A stretch of DNA of 64,000 bases from Bog-532 sp965277615 (lineage in GTDB: Bacteria; Actinomycetota; Actinomycetes; Streptosporangiales; Streptosporangiaceae): positions 1,612,001 to 1,676,000 of the forward strand of contig CBDIDG010000006.1 in NCBI GenBank assembly GCA_965277615.1, written 5' to 3'. Shown piece after piece: positions 25,439 through 33,657 of this stretch; position 1 is the first letter of the stretch; every line of letters starts with the position of its first letter. The position numbers and the translations under genes are program-made. The notes under the pieces were generated by a model. It was not told where the DNA came from, did no database searches, and saw nothing but the letters and a program-made list of their open reading frames with translations.

Positions 25439-26371
25439 CTAGCGGCCGGCCAGCTGGGCATCGTAGGCGGCCTGCAGGTCGCCGCGGGCGCGGGGGCTGA
25501 CGCACAGGTGCCACACCTGGCCCTCGTCAATTACGTTGATCTGGTCCGCCTCCTGCCGTTCCAGCAGCAGCCGGGCCAGCGCCCCGCCCCGGTCAAAGCG
25601 GCGGAACCACTGCATCTCCACGTCGCAGGCGTACCCGGCACAGTGTGAGCTGGGCAGGACGGCAGCGTAGCCAAGAGACCGCAGCCGGTGCTGATGCTCG
25701 ACGCTCCGGACCAGGCTGGTCACCCACAGCCGGGGCGTGCCGGCGGGCAGCGCCGTGGCCAGGTCCCGGGCCAGCTCGTTGAGCAGCGCGACGACGACCG
25801 GGCGCGACCGGGTGAACCGCAGGCCCGCTGTCCGCGGCCTCAGGTCCGGCAAGGCCTGCCGCCGGGCCCAGTCCCGGGCCCGGCTGGCCAGCCCGACCGG
25901 CTGCTCACAGTACTGAAACCCGAGCACGGCGGCGGCCTTCAGCGGGGGCAGATCGACCAGCTCGGCCGACTGGGTGACGTCGGCATCGGCGCCGAAAGGC
26001 ATGGTTTCGCCCCACCACATGGTGTCGATCTGGGAGAGCAGGATGATGCGGGCGAAGGACCATACGTCGCCGGTACCACGGTCGCTGGGCCGGAAGCGGC
26101 CCAGCTCAGCGGCCAGGTACTCCGCAGCCGCGCCTGCCCCGCCTCTCAGCCGGGACAGCACCGGCGCAAACTCGCGGTGGACGAGACGCTCGCCGACGAA
26201 CGCGCCTACCGCGGAAGGATCAGCCGAGCCAAGCGTCCTGCTCGCCTCCGTCACCAGGTCATCGACGGCGGCCCGGTACCCAGCCAGCTGGGCCTCCGGC
26301 GCGATCAGTGCGCCCGGGCCTGGGAAGTCCGGCTCCGCACGCTGACTCGCAGGCCTGGAGTGCTTGCCCAT
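25439..26371 (-). CDS. M15-like zinc peptidase-fold protein
   Basis: This 310-residue protein of unknown role carries near its end SSHCAGYACDVEMQWF, matching the S-x-H-x-x-G-x-A-x-D zinc motif of M15 carboxypeptidases, and NVIDEGQVWHLCVSP, whose W-H supplies the third ligand. About 200 helical residues precede it. There is no signal peptide, so if active it would act inside the cell or on a substrate during synthesis. It is co-directional with and 22 bp upstream of the asparagine synthetase gene. Function is inferred only from the motif pair. Confidence 0.6.
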   Translation of the reverse strand: MGKHSRPASQRAEPDFPGPGALIAPEAQLAGYRAAVDDLVTEASRTLGSADPSAVGAFVGERLVHREFAPVLSRLRGGAGAAAEYLAAELGRFRPSDRGTGDVWSFARIILLSQIDTMWWGETMPFGADADVTQSAELVDLPPLKAAAVLGFQYCEQPVGLASRARDWARRQALPDLRPRTAGLRFTRSRPVVVALLNELARDLATALPAGTPRLWVTSLVRSVEHQHRLRSLGYAAVLPSSHCAGYACDVEMQWFRRFDRGGALARLLLERQEADQINVIDEGQVWHLCVSPRARGDLQAAYDAQLAGR

Positions 26372-26638
26372 GTCCTCCCCCTGGCACCGGACCTGTCCCT
26401 CGTCGCGGCGGCGCGATCATGGCCCACGGGAGCCAGCGCGATGCGCCGTCGCCGCACGCCGGGCACCATTGTGTACCACTGCGACCCAGTGCATCCGCGA
26501 ATGCGCCAAGAACCCAGTGTGTGTCCTGCGCCGCGAGGTGAAGGCGATGACACACTCCGGCACGCACGCCCAGCCATATCAACCCGTTCTGCACACCCCA
26601 CGGGAGATCCGGTCAGTGAGGCGTTCGCCCCCGGAGGA

Positions 26639-27370
26639 CTACTCTCGTCGCGGGAGCCAGGAACGGGAGCCAACGCAGGTCGACTCCCCCAGACTGGTCC
26701 CGACGACGTTAGGGCGTTTGTTGCAGGTGAGAGGGTCTCCGGCCACGCCGAAGCCCGCGACCATGTACGCGGCCAAAATCATGTGCGGCATCTCGTAGCT
26801 GGCCGAGCGGCTGAAGAACACCTGCCACACGTCGATCGACGTGATCTGGCCGTTCCGCTGAGTGAAGCCACCCGGGGTGTTCATCCACGAGTTCACCGCG
26901 ATGACCGCCATCGCCCCGAAGATCCCGCTGAGCGCGATCGGCATCCCCGACCACCAGTGGGCCCAGCCCGGCAGCCGCCCCCAGCCCCACAGGTAGATCC
27001 CCGCGAAGATCGCCTCCAGGAAAAAGAACAGCCCCTCCACGGCGAACGGCACCCCCAGCACCGCCCCGTACTGGCGCATCAGCCCCGGCCACAGCAGGCC
27101 CATCTCGAACGACAGCACCGTCCCGGTGACCGCGCCCACCGCGACCAGCACGCCCATCGCCTGCGACCAGCGCCGCGCCAGCAGCATCGCGGTCTGGTTC
27201 CCCCGCCTCAGCCCGATGAACTCGGCCAGCAGCACAATCGACGGAAAAGCAATGCCGAAACACGCCAAGATGATGTGAAAGCCCAGCGTGGCCGCCATCT
27301 GCGCCCGGTCCGGAACGACATCCCCGGGCACCTGCGCCGCGACCAGAAACATTGATCCGCTAGCGCTCAT
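26639..27370 (-). pseudogene. cydA: Cytochrome bd oxidase subunit I, N-terminal half only
   Basis: From ATG 27370 (GAGGGAG upstream) the frame encodes the first half of CydA: RAQMAATLGFHIILACFGIA with the haem-ligand His region, EMGLLWPGLMRQYGAVLGVP, and NSWMNTPGGFTQRNG. Homology ends at about 26735, where the frame runs through the dispersed repeat and stops. The remaining half of CydA (quinol loop and later helices) and any cydB are absent. The product could not form an oxidase. Confidence 0.8.
26651..26697. repeat. Dispersed hairpin repeat, copy 2
   Basis: CGGGAGCCAGGAACGGGAGC followed by CAACGCAGGTCGACTCCCCC AGACTGG. It contains two direct GGGAGCC boxes 13 bp apart; the second pairs with GACTCCC to make a 7-bp stem. 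It lies exactly where cydA homology is lost. Confidence 0.8.
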
Positions 27371-27619
27371 GGATACTCCCTCGGGCATCGGCGCGGCACC
27401 GCCTGGTCCCCCACATCTCGATCAGACCGCGCCAAGTGTCGCACCCGTCGCAGTGACCCGCATCACCAGTCCGTGTGATTCGAGTTGCCTGAGAGCGCGT
27501 CCGTCAGTCCGCGCCTGGGTTGACTAGGGCGGGCACATCGGGCACCAAATCACACGATTACGTAATGCCGGCTCACCAAGATGGTGCCGACGCTGGCCGC
27601 ATGCATAAGAAGAGCGACG

Positions 27620-27785
27620 CCAGCAGCGCCACGACGAAGACCAGCTTCTCAGGCGTGTCCGGCAGCTGGACCCAGCCGACGATGGACTGTGAGGCCAGCT
27701 GCCCCTCGGACTCCGCCTTCTGGGTCGGGCTGGACGGTTACTCCGGCGAACACCTTGACCAGACCGGGACGTCCGTTGACCCGCT
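27620..27785 (+). pseudogene. Fragment of G1/A4-family (eqolisin-like) peptidase
   Basis: The plus strand encodes TSFSGVSGSWTQPTMDCEAS then CPSDSAFWVGLDGYSGEHLD and QTGTSVD. This is the hallmark strand region of glutamic peptidases (W-x-x-P, F-W-V-G-L-D-G, Q-x-G-T). The signal peptide, the catalytic Glu region and the rest are missing. It is a relic bounded by a convergent fragment at 27785. Confidence 0.6.
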
Positions 27786-27795
27786 CGGCGTGGGG

Positions 27796-28089
27796 TCAAT
27801 CTTTAGGACCCCGGAGCCCGCACCGGTGGGCAAGATCGTCGCTGGTCGGGTAGACGCGGACTGCGCCGCGGAAGGTGCCGAACGCCGACTCCAGGGCGGG
27901 AATCTTGGCGAAGACGTCGCTGATGGTCTGCCCGCAAGCCAGCCGGATCCGGGCCCGCCAGCTCCATACGTCGACCGCCACAGACATAACTTGGGATCCA
28001 GCCAGCCCGACAGCTTTGGCGATTCCCACCCGGCTCATCACCTGTGGCGGCCACGAAACATGGCTTCGCCGGTTCTGGGAGCCGGTCAT
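27796..28089 (-). pseudogene. Possible FtsK/TraB-type conjugation translocase fragment
   Basis: The minus frame reads IRLACGQTISDVFAKIPALE, SAFGTFRGAVRVYPTSDD and LAHRCGLR, similar to the adaptor segment before the ATPase domain of FtsK/TraB proteins of actinomycete integrative conjugative elements. A one-base shift after HRCGLR would continue the family pattern as VLKIDP. No ATPase domain remains. Assignment is tentative. Confidence 0.35.
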
Positions 28090-28093
28090 CAGG

Positions 28094-29542
28094 TCAGCCC
28101 GGAAGAAAGACTTTTGACGTATCGGCCAGACGTCGGGGATGGCGCCTGGCCAGGTAGCCGACGTAGCCGATGCCCAGAATCATCCAGGCCACCAAGACCA
28201 GGCCCGCGTAGGACAGCGGCGGATCCAGTGGGTCGATGAAGCTGAATACCGGGATGCCCGCGCCGGTGAAGAACACCGGCACCAGGACCGCGATGCCGAT
28301 AACGGGAATCAGCGCGTGCCGCCACCAGCTGAACTCCGCTCGCTGACGGCGCCAGAAATACAGCATGCAGGACACGTTGACCGCCACATATAGCAGGGCG
28401 AACACCATGCCGCTGAGGGTCCCAATGAGCTTGAAGCCGTCACTGGGCCCGAACCCGAACCCCGTCCCAAAGACGACGGCGACCGCGACAACGAACTGAA
28501 TGGCCACGGCCACGTAAGGCGATTTCCACCGTGGATGGACGGCCGCGGTGATCGGTGGCAGCACTCCGACCCGGCCGAAGGCGAAGATCGTGCGGGTTGC
28601 GGCGGTGGAACCGGCGTTGGCGTTGGCCAGGCAGGAGTTGAGGACGCAAATCAGCACCAGTACCCACGCCACGCCCCACACCTTCGAGGCGAGCAGTTCC
28701 CAGTTGACGCCGAATCCCCCGCCGAACTGCGAGAACTGCAACATGTTCTGCGGGCCGAAGTAGACCGTCACGGCGTAGGTGCTGAGAAGCTCGATGAACA
28801 CCACCAGCAGCAGGGCGACAAGTACGGCGCGCCCGATCGTGCGCCGCGGTGCCCGTGCTTCCTCCGCGATCGGGGCTGCGGCCTCGAATCCGCCGAAGGC
28901 GAGCACGGTGAAGATCATTCCGACCGCAATTCCGCTGAAGCCCTCATGATGCGGGACGTTCGCGAACTGGGTGCTGAAGACCGCGGCGGTGTTACGGCTG
29001 CCCGCAGCGATGACGAGCCAGACCGAGAGGACCAGGAAGACACCGAATTCAAAAACGCTGAGGATCACATTGACCGTGGACGATGTACGGATGCCCAGGT
29101 AGCCGACTGCGGTCACCGCGGCGATGGCCACGAGCGCGTAGAGCCACCACCAGCTGGACGGGAACACGTTCGCCGCCCTCAGCGCGGCGGTGAGGATGAG
29201 CGCGAGCAGCGGCTCGGTCAGGAGCGACAGCAACAGGTAGGCCCAGCCGACGAGCAGCCCGGCCACCGGGTGGATGGCCTGGGCGGCATAGGTGGAGAAC
29301 GATCCTGCGGCCGGAAGATGCCGGGCCAGCGCACCGATCGACAGCGCGACGGTCAGCAGGGCGAGCAGGCAGAAGATGCCCGAGATGATAGCGGCGCCGC
29401 CCGCGTAGGCCATCGCCAGCGGTAGCGCGGAGACGATCGTGGCTCCGCAGCCCATGAAGGCCACCGACTGGAACAGCACTTCCCGGAAGCCCACCGCCCC
29501 CTGAGCTAGCGAAGTACCGGTTCCGGCTCCCCGGCCGGCCAT
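28094..29542 (-). CDS. APC family amino acid permease
   Basis: This 482-residue integral membrane protein has about 12-14 helices. It has the APC signature in helix 1 (FREVLFQSVAFMGCGATIVS) and the helix 6 motif TVLAFGGFEAAAPIAEEARA that lines the substrate site. It would import or exchange an amino acid or amine; the substrate is not defined. ATG 29542 follows GGGGAGGAG at 5-nt spacing; a longer frame starts 11 codons upstream. It is divergent from a LAL-type regulator, which may control it. Confidence 0.88.
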   Translation of the reverse strand: MAGRGAGTGTSLAQGAVGFREVLFQSVAFMGCGATIVSALPLAMAYAGGAAIISGIFCLLALLTVALSIGALARHLPAAGSFSTYAAQAIHPVAGLLVGWAYLLLSLLTEPLLALILTAALRAANVFPSSWWWLYALVAIAAVTAVGYLGIRTSSTVNVILSVFEFGVFLVLSVWLVIAAGSRNTAAVFSTQFANVPHHEGFSGIAVGMIFTVLAFGGFEAAAPIAEEARAPRRTIGRAVLVALLLVVFIELLSTYAVTVYFGPQNMLQFSQFGGGFGVNWELLASKVWGVAWVLVLICVLNSCLANANAGSTAATRTIFAFGRVGVLPPITAAVHPRWKSPYVAVAIQFVVAVAVVFGTGFGFGPSDGFKLIGTLSGMVFALLYVAVNVSCMLYFWRRQRAEFSWWRHALIPVIGIAVLVPVFFTGAGIPVFSFIDPLDPPLSYAGLVLVAWMILGIGYVGYLARRHPRRLADTSKVFLPG

Positions 29543-29651
29543 CCTCGCTCCTCCCCGCTGTGGAGTCCTAAGCATAGGCTGTGGCCTGGCGAAACGCTCT
29601 TATCGGTAAATAGTTGCGCATCCCTGCCGACCTTTTGGGAAACCTTGAATC

Positions 29652-32600
29652 ATGGCACCGTCCCAGGCACGGCGGCCGTCGGCCATGGGCTCCAATCTGC
29701 GGGGACGTGCCCCCCGGTTCCTTGGCCGCCACGATGAGCTGAGTGTGCTCGGCTCGCTGGTCCACGCTGTCCGGACCGGTGACAGCCAGGTGCTGGTGCT
29801 CCGCGGCGAGCCGGGCGTGGGCAAGACCGCGCTGCTGGACTGGGTGGCCGACCAAGCTCGGGAAAGCCAAGTGGCCCGGACCGCGGGCGTGCAGTCAGAG
29901 ATGGAGCTGGCCTTCGCCGGCCTGCACCAGCTGTGCGCGGGCCTGCTCGGGCACCTGGACGGCCTGCCGGATCCGCAGCGGGACGCCTTGCGGATCGCCT
30001 TCGGCCTCAGTTCCGGGCCTGCGCCCGACCGATTCCTCATCGGGCTGGCCGTCCTGAGCCTGCTGTCCGACGCGGCCGGAGAGCAGCCACTGCTCTGCCT
30101 GATCGATGACGAGCAGTGGCTTGATCGCGCATCCGCGCAGGTCCTGGGGTTCGTCGCCCGCCGGCTGGCGGCCGAGCCGGTCGGCCTGGTGTTCGCCGCC
30201 CGCACCCCCGGGGATGACCTGGCCGGGCTGCCGGAACTAGCGGTTGGGGGCTTGGGGCTGGACGAGTCGCGGGCGCTTCTGGACTCGGTGCTGACTGGCC
30301 CGCTGGACGCGCGGGTCCGGGATCAGATCGTGGCCGACACCCGGGGCAACCCGCTGGCGTTGGTGGAGCTCCCCCGGGGAATGACTCCGGAGCAGCTCGC
30401 AGGCGGGTTCGGGCTGCCGGGAGCGGTCCCGCTGTCGGGACGGATCGAGGAAAGTTTCCGGCGGCAGCTCGACAGTCTGCCGGACAGTACCCGGCGGCTG
30501 GTGCAGTTGGCCGCAGCCGATCCGTCGGGTGACCCGGTGCTGGTGTGGCGGGCCGCCGACGCCCTCGGGATTCAACACCAAGCGGCCGAGGCGGCCAGGT
30601 CGGGTCTGATCGAATTCGGCGCCCAGATACGTTTCCGGCATCCACTGGTGCGCTCCGCGGCCTACCAGTCGGCCTCGGTCCAGGAGCGGCAGCACGCGCA
30701 CCGGGCGCTGGCGCAGGCCACCGACGCCGAGCTCGACCCGGATCGGCGCGCCTGGCACCGGGCCCAGGGCGCCGACAGCCCCGACGAGGAGGTCGCGGCC
30801 GAGCTGGAGCGTTCAGCCGGCCGAGCCCAGGCCCGCGGCGGCATGGCGGCGGCGGCCGCGTTCGCCGAGCGCGCGGCGGTGCTGACGCCAGACCCCGGGC
30901 GGCGGGCCCGGCGCCTGCTCGCGGCGGCGCGAGCCAAACGCGACGCCGGGGCACCCGATGCCGCGCTGGGGCTATTGGTCGCGGTAGAGGCCGGGCCGCC
31001 AGACGAACCGCGGGACGCCGATATGGAACGGCTGCGCGGGCAGATTGCCTTTGACCAGCGCCGGGGCACCGACGCGGCCCGGCTGCTGCTCAGTGCGGCC
31101 ACGCACCTCGAGCCGTTCAACCTCGGTGCGGCCCGCGAGACCCATCTGGAGTCGCTGGTCGCCGCGATGTGGGCCGACGACCGGACCGGGGTCCGGCAGG
31201 CGGCTACAGCCGCCCAGGCCGCCCCGGCCGGACCCGCGCGCCCCCGGGCGGTGAACGTTCTGCTCGAGGCGCTCGCGGTCCGGCTGGCCGAGGGCTATGC
31301 CGTGGCCGCCCCTGCGCTGGCCGATGCCCTGACCCTGCTGCTCACGCTCAACGAAACCACCGATGAGGCCAGCGATCAGCTCTGGCTCGCAGCCTCACGG
31401 GGAAGCGGCATCGTTGCCCTGGAGCTGTGGGACTTTGCCGCGTGGCAGGACCTGGCCGCCAGCCAAGTCCGGTACGCCCGTGACTCTGGCGCCCTGGTCC
31501 ACCTGCAGTCGGCCCTGACCTACCTCGGCTGGACCCACACCGTGGCCGGTGACCTGGCTGCCGCGTCCAATCTGCTCGAAGAGGGTCACCTGATCACCGA
31601 GGCGACCGGCAGCTCCCCCATCGAGTACACGGAGATGATGCTCGCGGCCTGGCGAGGCAGCGATGACGCTTCCGCCCTCATCGAAGTTACGGACCGGGAG
31701 GCGGCCATCCGCGGCCTGGGCCGGATGGTCAGCTTCGCGGCCTACGCCCGGGCGGTGCTGCACAACGGTCTGGGCCGCCACGACGTGGCGGCCGGGTCCG
31801 CGCGGCGGGCCTTCGAGCGTGACCCCGTCGGGCACGGCCCCCTGGTGGTGACCGAGCTGGCCGAGGCAGCGTCCCGGACCGGTGACACCGCCCTGGTCAG
31901 GGCGGTAATGGACTGGGTGGCCGAACGCACCCGGATGAACCCCAGCGAGTGGGCGCTCGGCATCGAAGCCCGGGTCCGCGCCCTGGCCGGCGACGCCGGA
32001 ACCACCGCTTCGCCCGGCACCACCGAGAGCTATTACCGGGAGTCAATCGACCAGCTGAGCCGCACCCCGATCCGCCCCGAACTCGCCCGCGGGCGCCTGC
32101 TCTACGGGGAATGGCTGCGCCGCCAGGGCCGGCGCGTCGACGCCCGGGAGCAGTTGCGCACCGCCCAGGAAATGCTGGAAGCGATGGGACTGGAAGCGTT
32201 CGCCGAACGGGCGCGCCGCGAACTGCTGGCTACCGGAGAGACCGTACGCAAGCGGACCACCCGATCCGGCGCGGCGCCCGAAGCGCTGACCGCCCAAGAG
32301 GCCCAGGTCGCCCGGCTGGCCGTGGAGGGCCTGTCCAATCCGGAGATCGGTGCGCGGCTGTTCATCAGCGCCCGGACGGTCCAGTACCACCTGAGCAAGG
32401 TTTTCGCCAAGCTGGGAGTCAGTTCCCGCAGCCAGCTCCATCGGGTCCTGCCCGGGTTAGTCCCGGCGCCTCCTGCCCCAGGCGGCACCCCGGCAGCCAG
32501 CCAGGGTGCCCGCCAGGGTCCGGCGCAGGCGCGGCCCGCCGGGCGCGAGCGCGACATTGGTGCCTTCAGATGCGGCTATCGAGCACGGAGGCTCATCCAT

Positions 32601-33074
32601 GGACACCAGCGGAGCGCCCGAACATCTCAACCACGGCCGCCGCCGTTTCCTCGGCGCGGCCGGCGCAGCGGCCTTCGCGGCCGGAGCCACCCAGCTTGGC
32701 GCGACCAGCCCGGCGCAGGCCCGAACCACCAGGCCGCGGACCAGCCGGTCAGTCGCGGGCACGACGGCGAGCGCGTCCTTCGGCCCAGTCAGGCAGATCA
32801 AGACGGGCGTGCTGAACACCGGCTACGTGGAGGCCGGGCCGCCGGTCATCCTCATGCATGGCTTCCCGTACGACATTCACAGCTACATCGAAGTGGCCCC
32901 GATGCTGGCCGCCGCGGGCTACCGGGTGGTCGTGCCCTATCTCCGCGGCCACGGCAGCACGACCTTCCTGTCCCGCTCGACGCCCCGCAACGTGGATCAG
33001 GTGGCGTTTGCGCTGGACATCCTCGCTCTCATGGACGCGCTCGGTATCGAGCAGGCGGTGCTGGCCGGCTATGA
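29652..33074 (+). CDS. LAL-type LuxR regulator with AAA ATPase (regulator 1)
   Basis: Domains are an N-terminal STAND ATPase (Walker A RGEPGVGKTALL at residue 51, Walker B LLCLIDDEQWLD), a long helical repeat region (about 380-850) and a C-terminal LuxR helix-turn-helix (LTAQEAQVARLAVEGLSNPE, VQYHLSKVFAKLGVSSRSQL) ending near residue 936, about base 32460. Such proteins switch genes on when ATP and a ligand or partner bind. The frame does not stop there but stays open 200 more codons to 33074, out of frame across the next hydrolase gene. That tail has no family counterpart, so the native stop may be lost. The start is weakly supported. Confidence 0.85.
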   Translation: MAPSQARRPSAMGSNLRGRAPRFLGRHDELSVLGSLVHAVRTGDSQVLVLRGEPGVGKTALLDWVADQARESQVARTAGVQSEMELAFAGLHQLCAGLLGHLDGLPDPQRDALRIAFGLSSGPAPDRFLIGLAVLSLLSDAAGEQPLLCLIDDEQWLDRASAQVLGFVARRLAAEPVGLVFAARTPGDDLAGLPELAVGGLGLDESRALLDSVLTGPLDARVRDQIVADTRGNPLALVELPRGMTPEQLAGGFGLPGAVPLSGRIEESFRRQLDSLPDSTRRLVQLAAADPSGDPVLVWRAADALGIQHQAAEAARSGLIEFGAQIRFRHPLVRSAAYQSASVQERQHAHRALAQATDAELDPDRRAWHRAQGADSPDEEVAAELERSAGRAQARGGMAAAAAFAERAAVLTPDPGRRARRLLAAARAKRDAGAPDAALGLLVAVEAGPPDEPRDADMERLRGQIAFDQRRGTDAARLLLSAATHLEPFNLGAARETHLESLVAAMWADDRTGVRQAATAAQAAPAGPARPRAVNVLLEALAVRLAEGYAVAAPALADALTLLLTLNETTDEASDQLWLAASRGSGIVALELWDFAAWQDLAASQVRYARDSGALVHLQSALTYLGWTHTVAGDLAAASNLLEEGHLITEATGSSPIEYTEMMLAAWRGSDDASALIEVTDREAAIRGLGRMVSFAAYARAVLHNGLGRHDVAAGSARRAFERDPVGHGPLVVTELAEAASRTGDTALVRAVMDWVAERTRMNPSEWALGIEARVRALAGDAGTTASPGTTESYYRESIDQLSRTPIRPELARGRLLYGEWLRRQGRRVDAREQLRTAQEMLEAMGLEAFAERARRELLATGETVRKRTTRSGAAPEALTAQEAQVARLAVEGLSNPEIGARLFISARTVQYHLSKVFAKLGVSSRSQLHRVLPGLVPAPPAPGGTPAASQGARQGPAQARPAGRERDIGAFRCGYRARRLIHGHQRSARTSQPRPPPFPRRGRRSGLRGRSHPAWRDQPGAGPNHQAADQPVSRGHDGERVLRPSQADQDGRAEHRLRGGRAAGHPHAWLPVRHSQLHRSGPDAGRRGLPGGRALSPRPRQHDLPVPLDAPQRGSGGVCAGHPRSHGRARYRAGGAGRL

Positions 33075-33657
33075 CTGGGGCTCGCGGACGGGTGACATCA
33101 TCGCGGCGCTGTGGCCGCAGCGGGTGAAAGCCCTGGTTTCCGTGACCGGGTACCTGATCACCAACCTGGCCGCCCAGCAGACGCCGCTGGCGCCGAAGGC
33201 AGAGAACGCCTGGTGGTACCAGTACTACTTCGACACCGAGCGGGGGGTGAAGGGCCTGAAGGAGAACCGGCGCGAGCTGGGCCTGTTCATCTGGGAGTTC
33301 AACTCGCCCACGTGGAAGTTCTCCACCGAGACCTACAACCAGACCGCGGCCGCGTTCTTCAACCCTGGCTATGTCTCCATCGTGATCGGCAACTACCGGT
33401 GGCGGCAGAGCCTGTACCCGAGCGAGCCGGAGTACGCCCGCCTGGAGCGCACACTGCAGCAGGCACCGGCCATCACGGTGCCGACGATCACCATCGACGG
33501 CAAGTACGACCCGTTCACCCCGGCCGGGGACGGGTCGTCCTACCGGGACAAGTTCACCGGCAAGTACGACCACCGGGTGTTCGACGTTGGCCACAACATG
33601 CCACAGGAAGCGCCTCGGGCCTTCGCCCAGGCCGTGATCGACGCCGACCATCTCTGA
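32599..33657 (+). CDS. Tat-exported alpha/beta hydrolase (epoxide hydrolase-like)
   Basis: ATG 32599 has GGAGG 7 nt upstream. The 352-residue product begins with a twin-arginine signal (GRRRFLGAAGAAAFAAGATQ), so it is exported folded. The hydrolase core shows VILMHGFPYDIHSYIEVAPM (HG oxyanion hole), VLAGYDWGSRTGDIIAALWP with Asp as nucleophile as in epoxide hydrolases and dehalogenases, TIDGKYDPFTP for the acid and DVGHNMPQEAP with the catalytic His. The 5' part lies inside the overrunning frame of regulator 1, in a different frame. A hairpin terminator follows. Confidence 0.85.
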   Translation: MDTSGAPEHLNHGRRRFLGAAGAAAFAAGATQLGATSPAQARTTRPRTSRSVAGTTASASFGPVRQIKTGVLNTGYVEAGPPVILMHGFPYDIHSYIEVAPMLAAAGYRVVVPYLRGHGSTTFLSRSTPRNVDQVAFALDILALMDALGIEQAVLAGYDWGSRTGDIIAALWPQRVKALVSVTGYLITNLAAQQTPLAPKAENAWWYQYYFDTERGVKGLKENRRELGLFIWEFNSPTWKFSTETYNQTAAAFFNPGYVSIVIGNYRWRQSLYPSEPEYARLERTLQQAPAITVPTITIDGKYDPFTPAGDGSSYRDKFTGKYDHRVFDVGHNMPQEAPRAFAQAVIDADHL

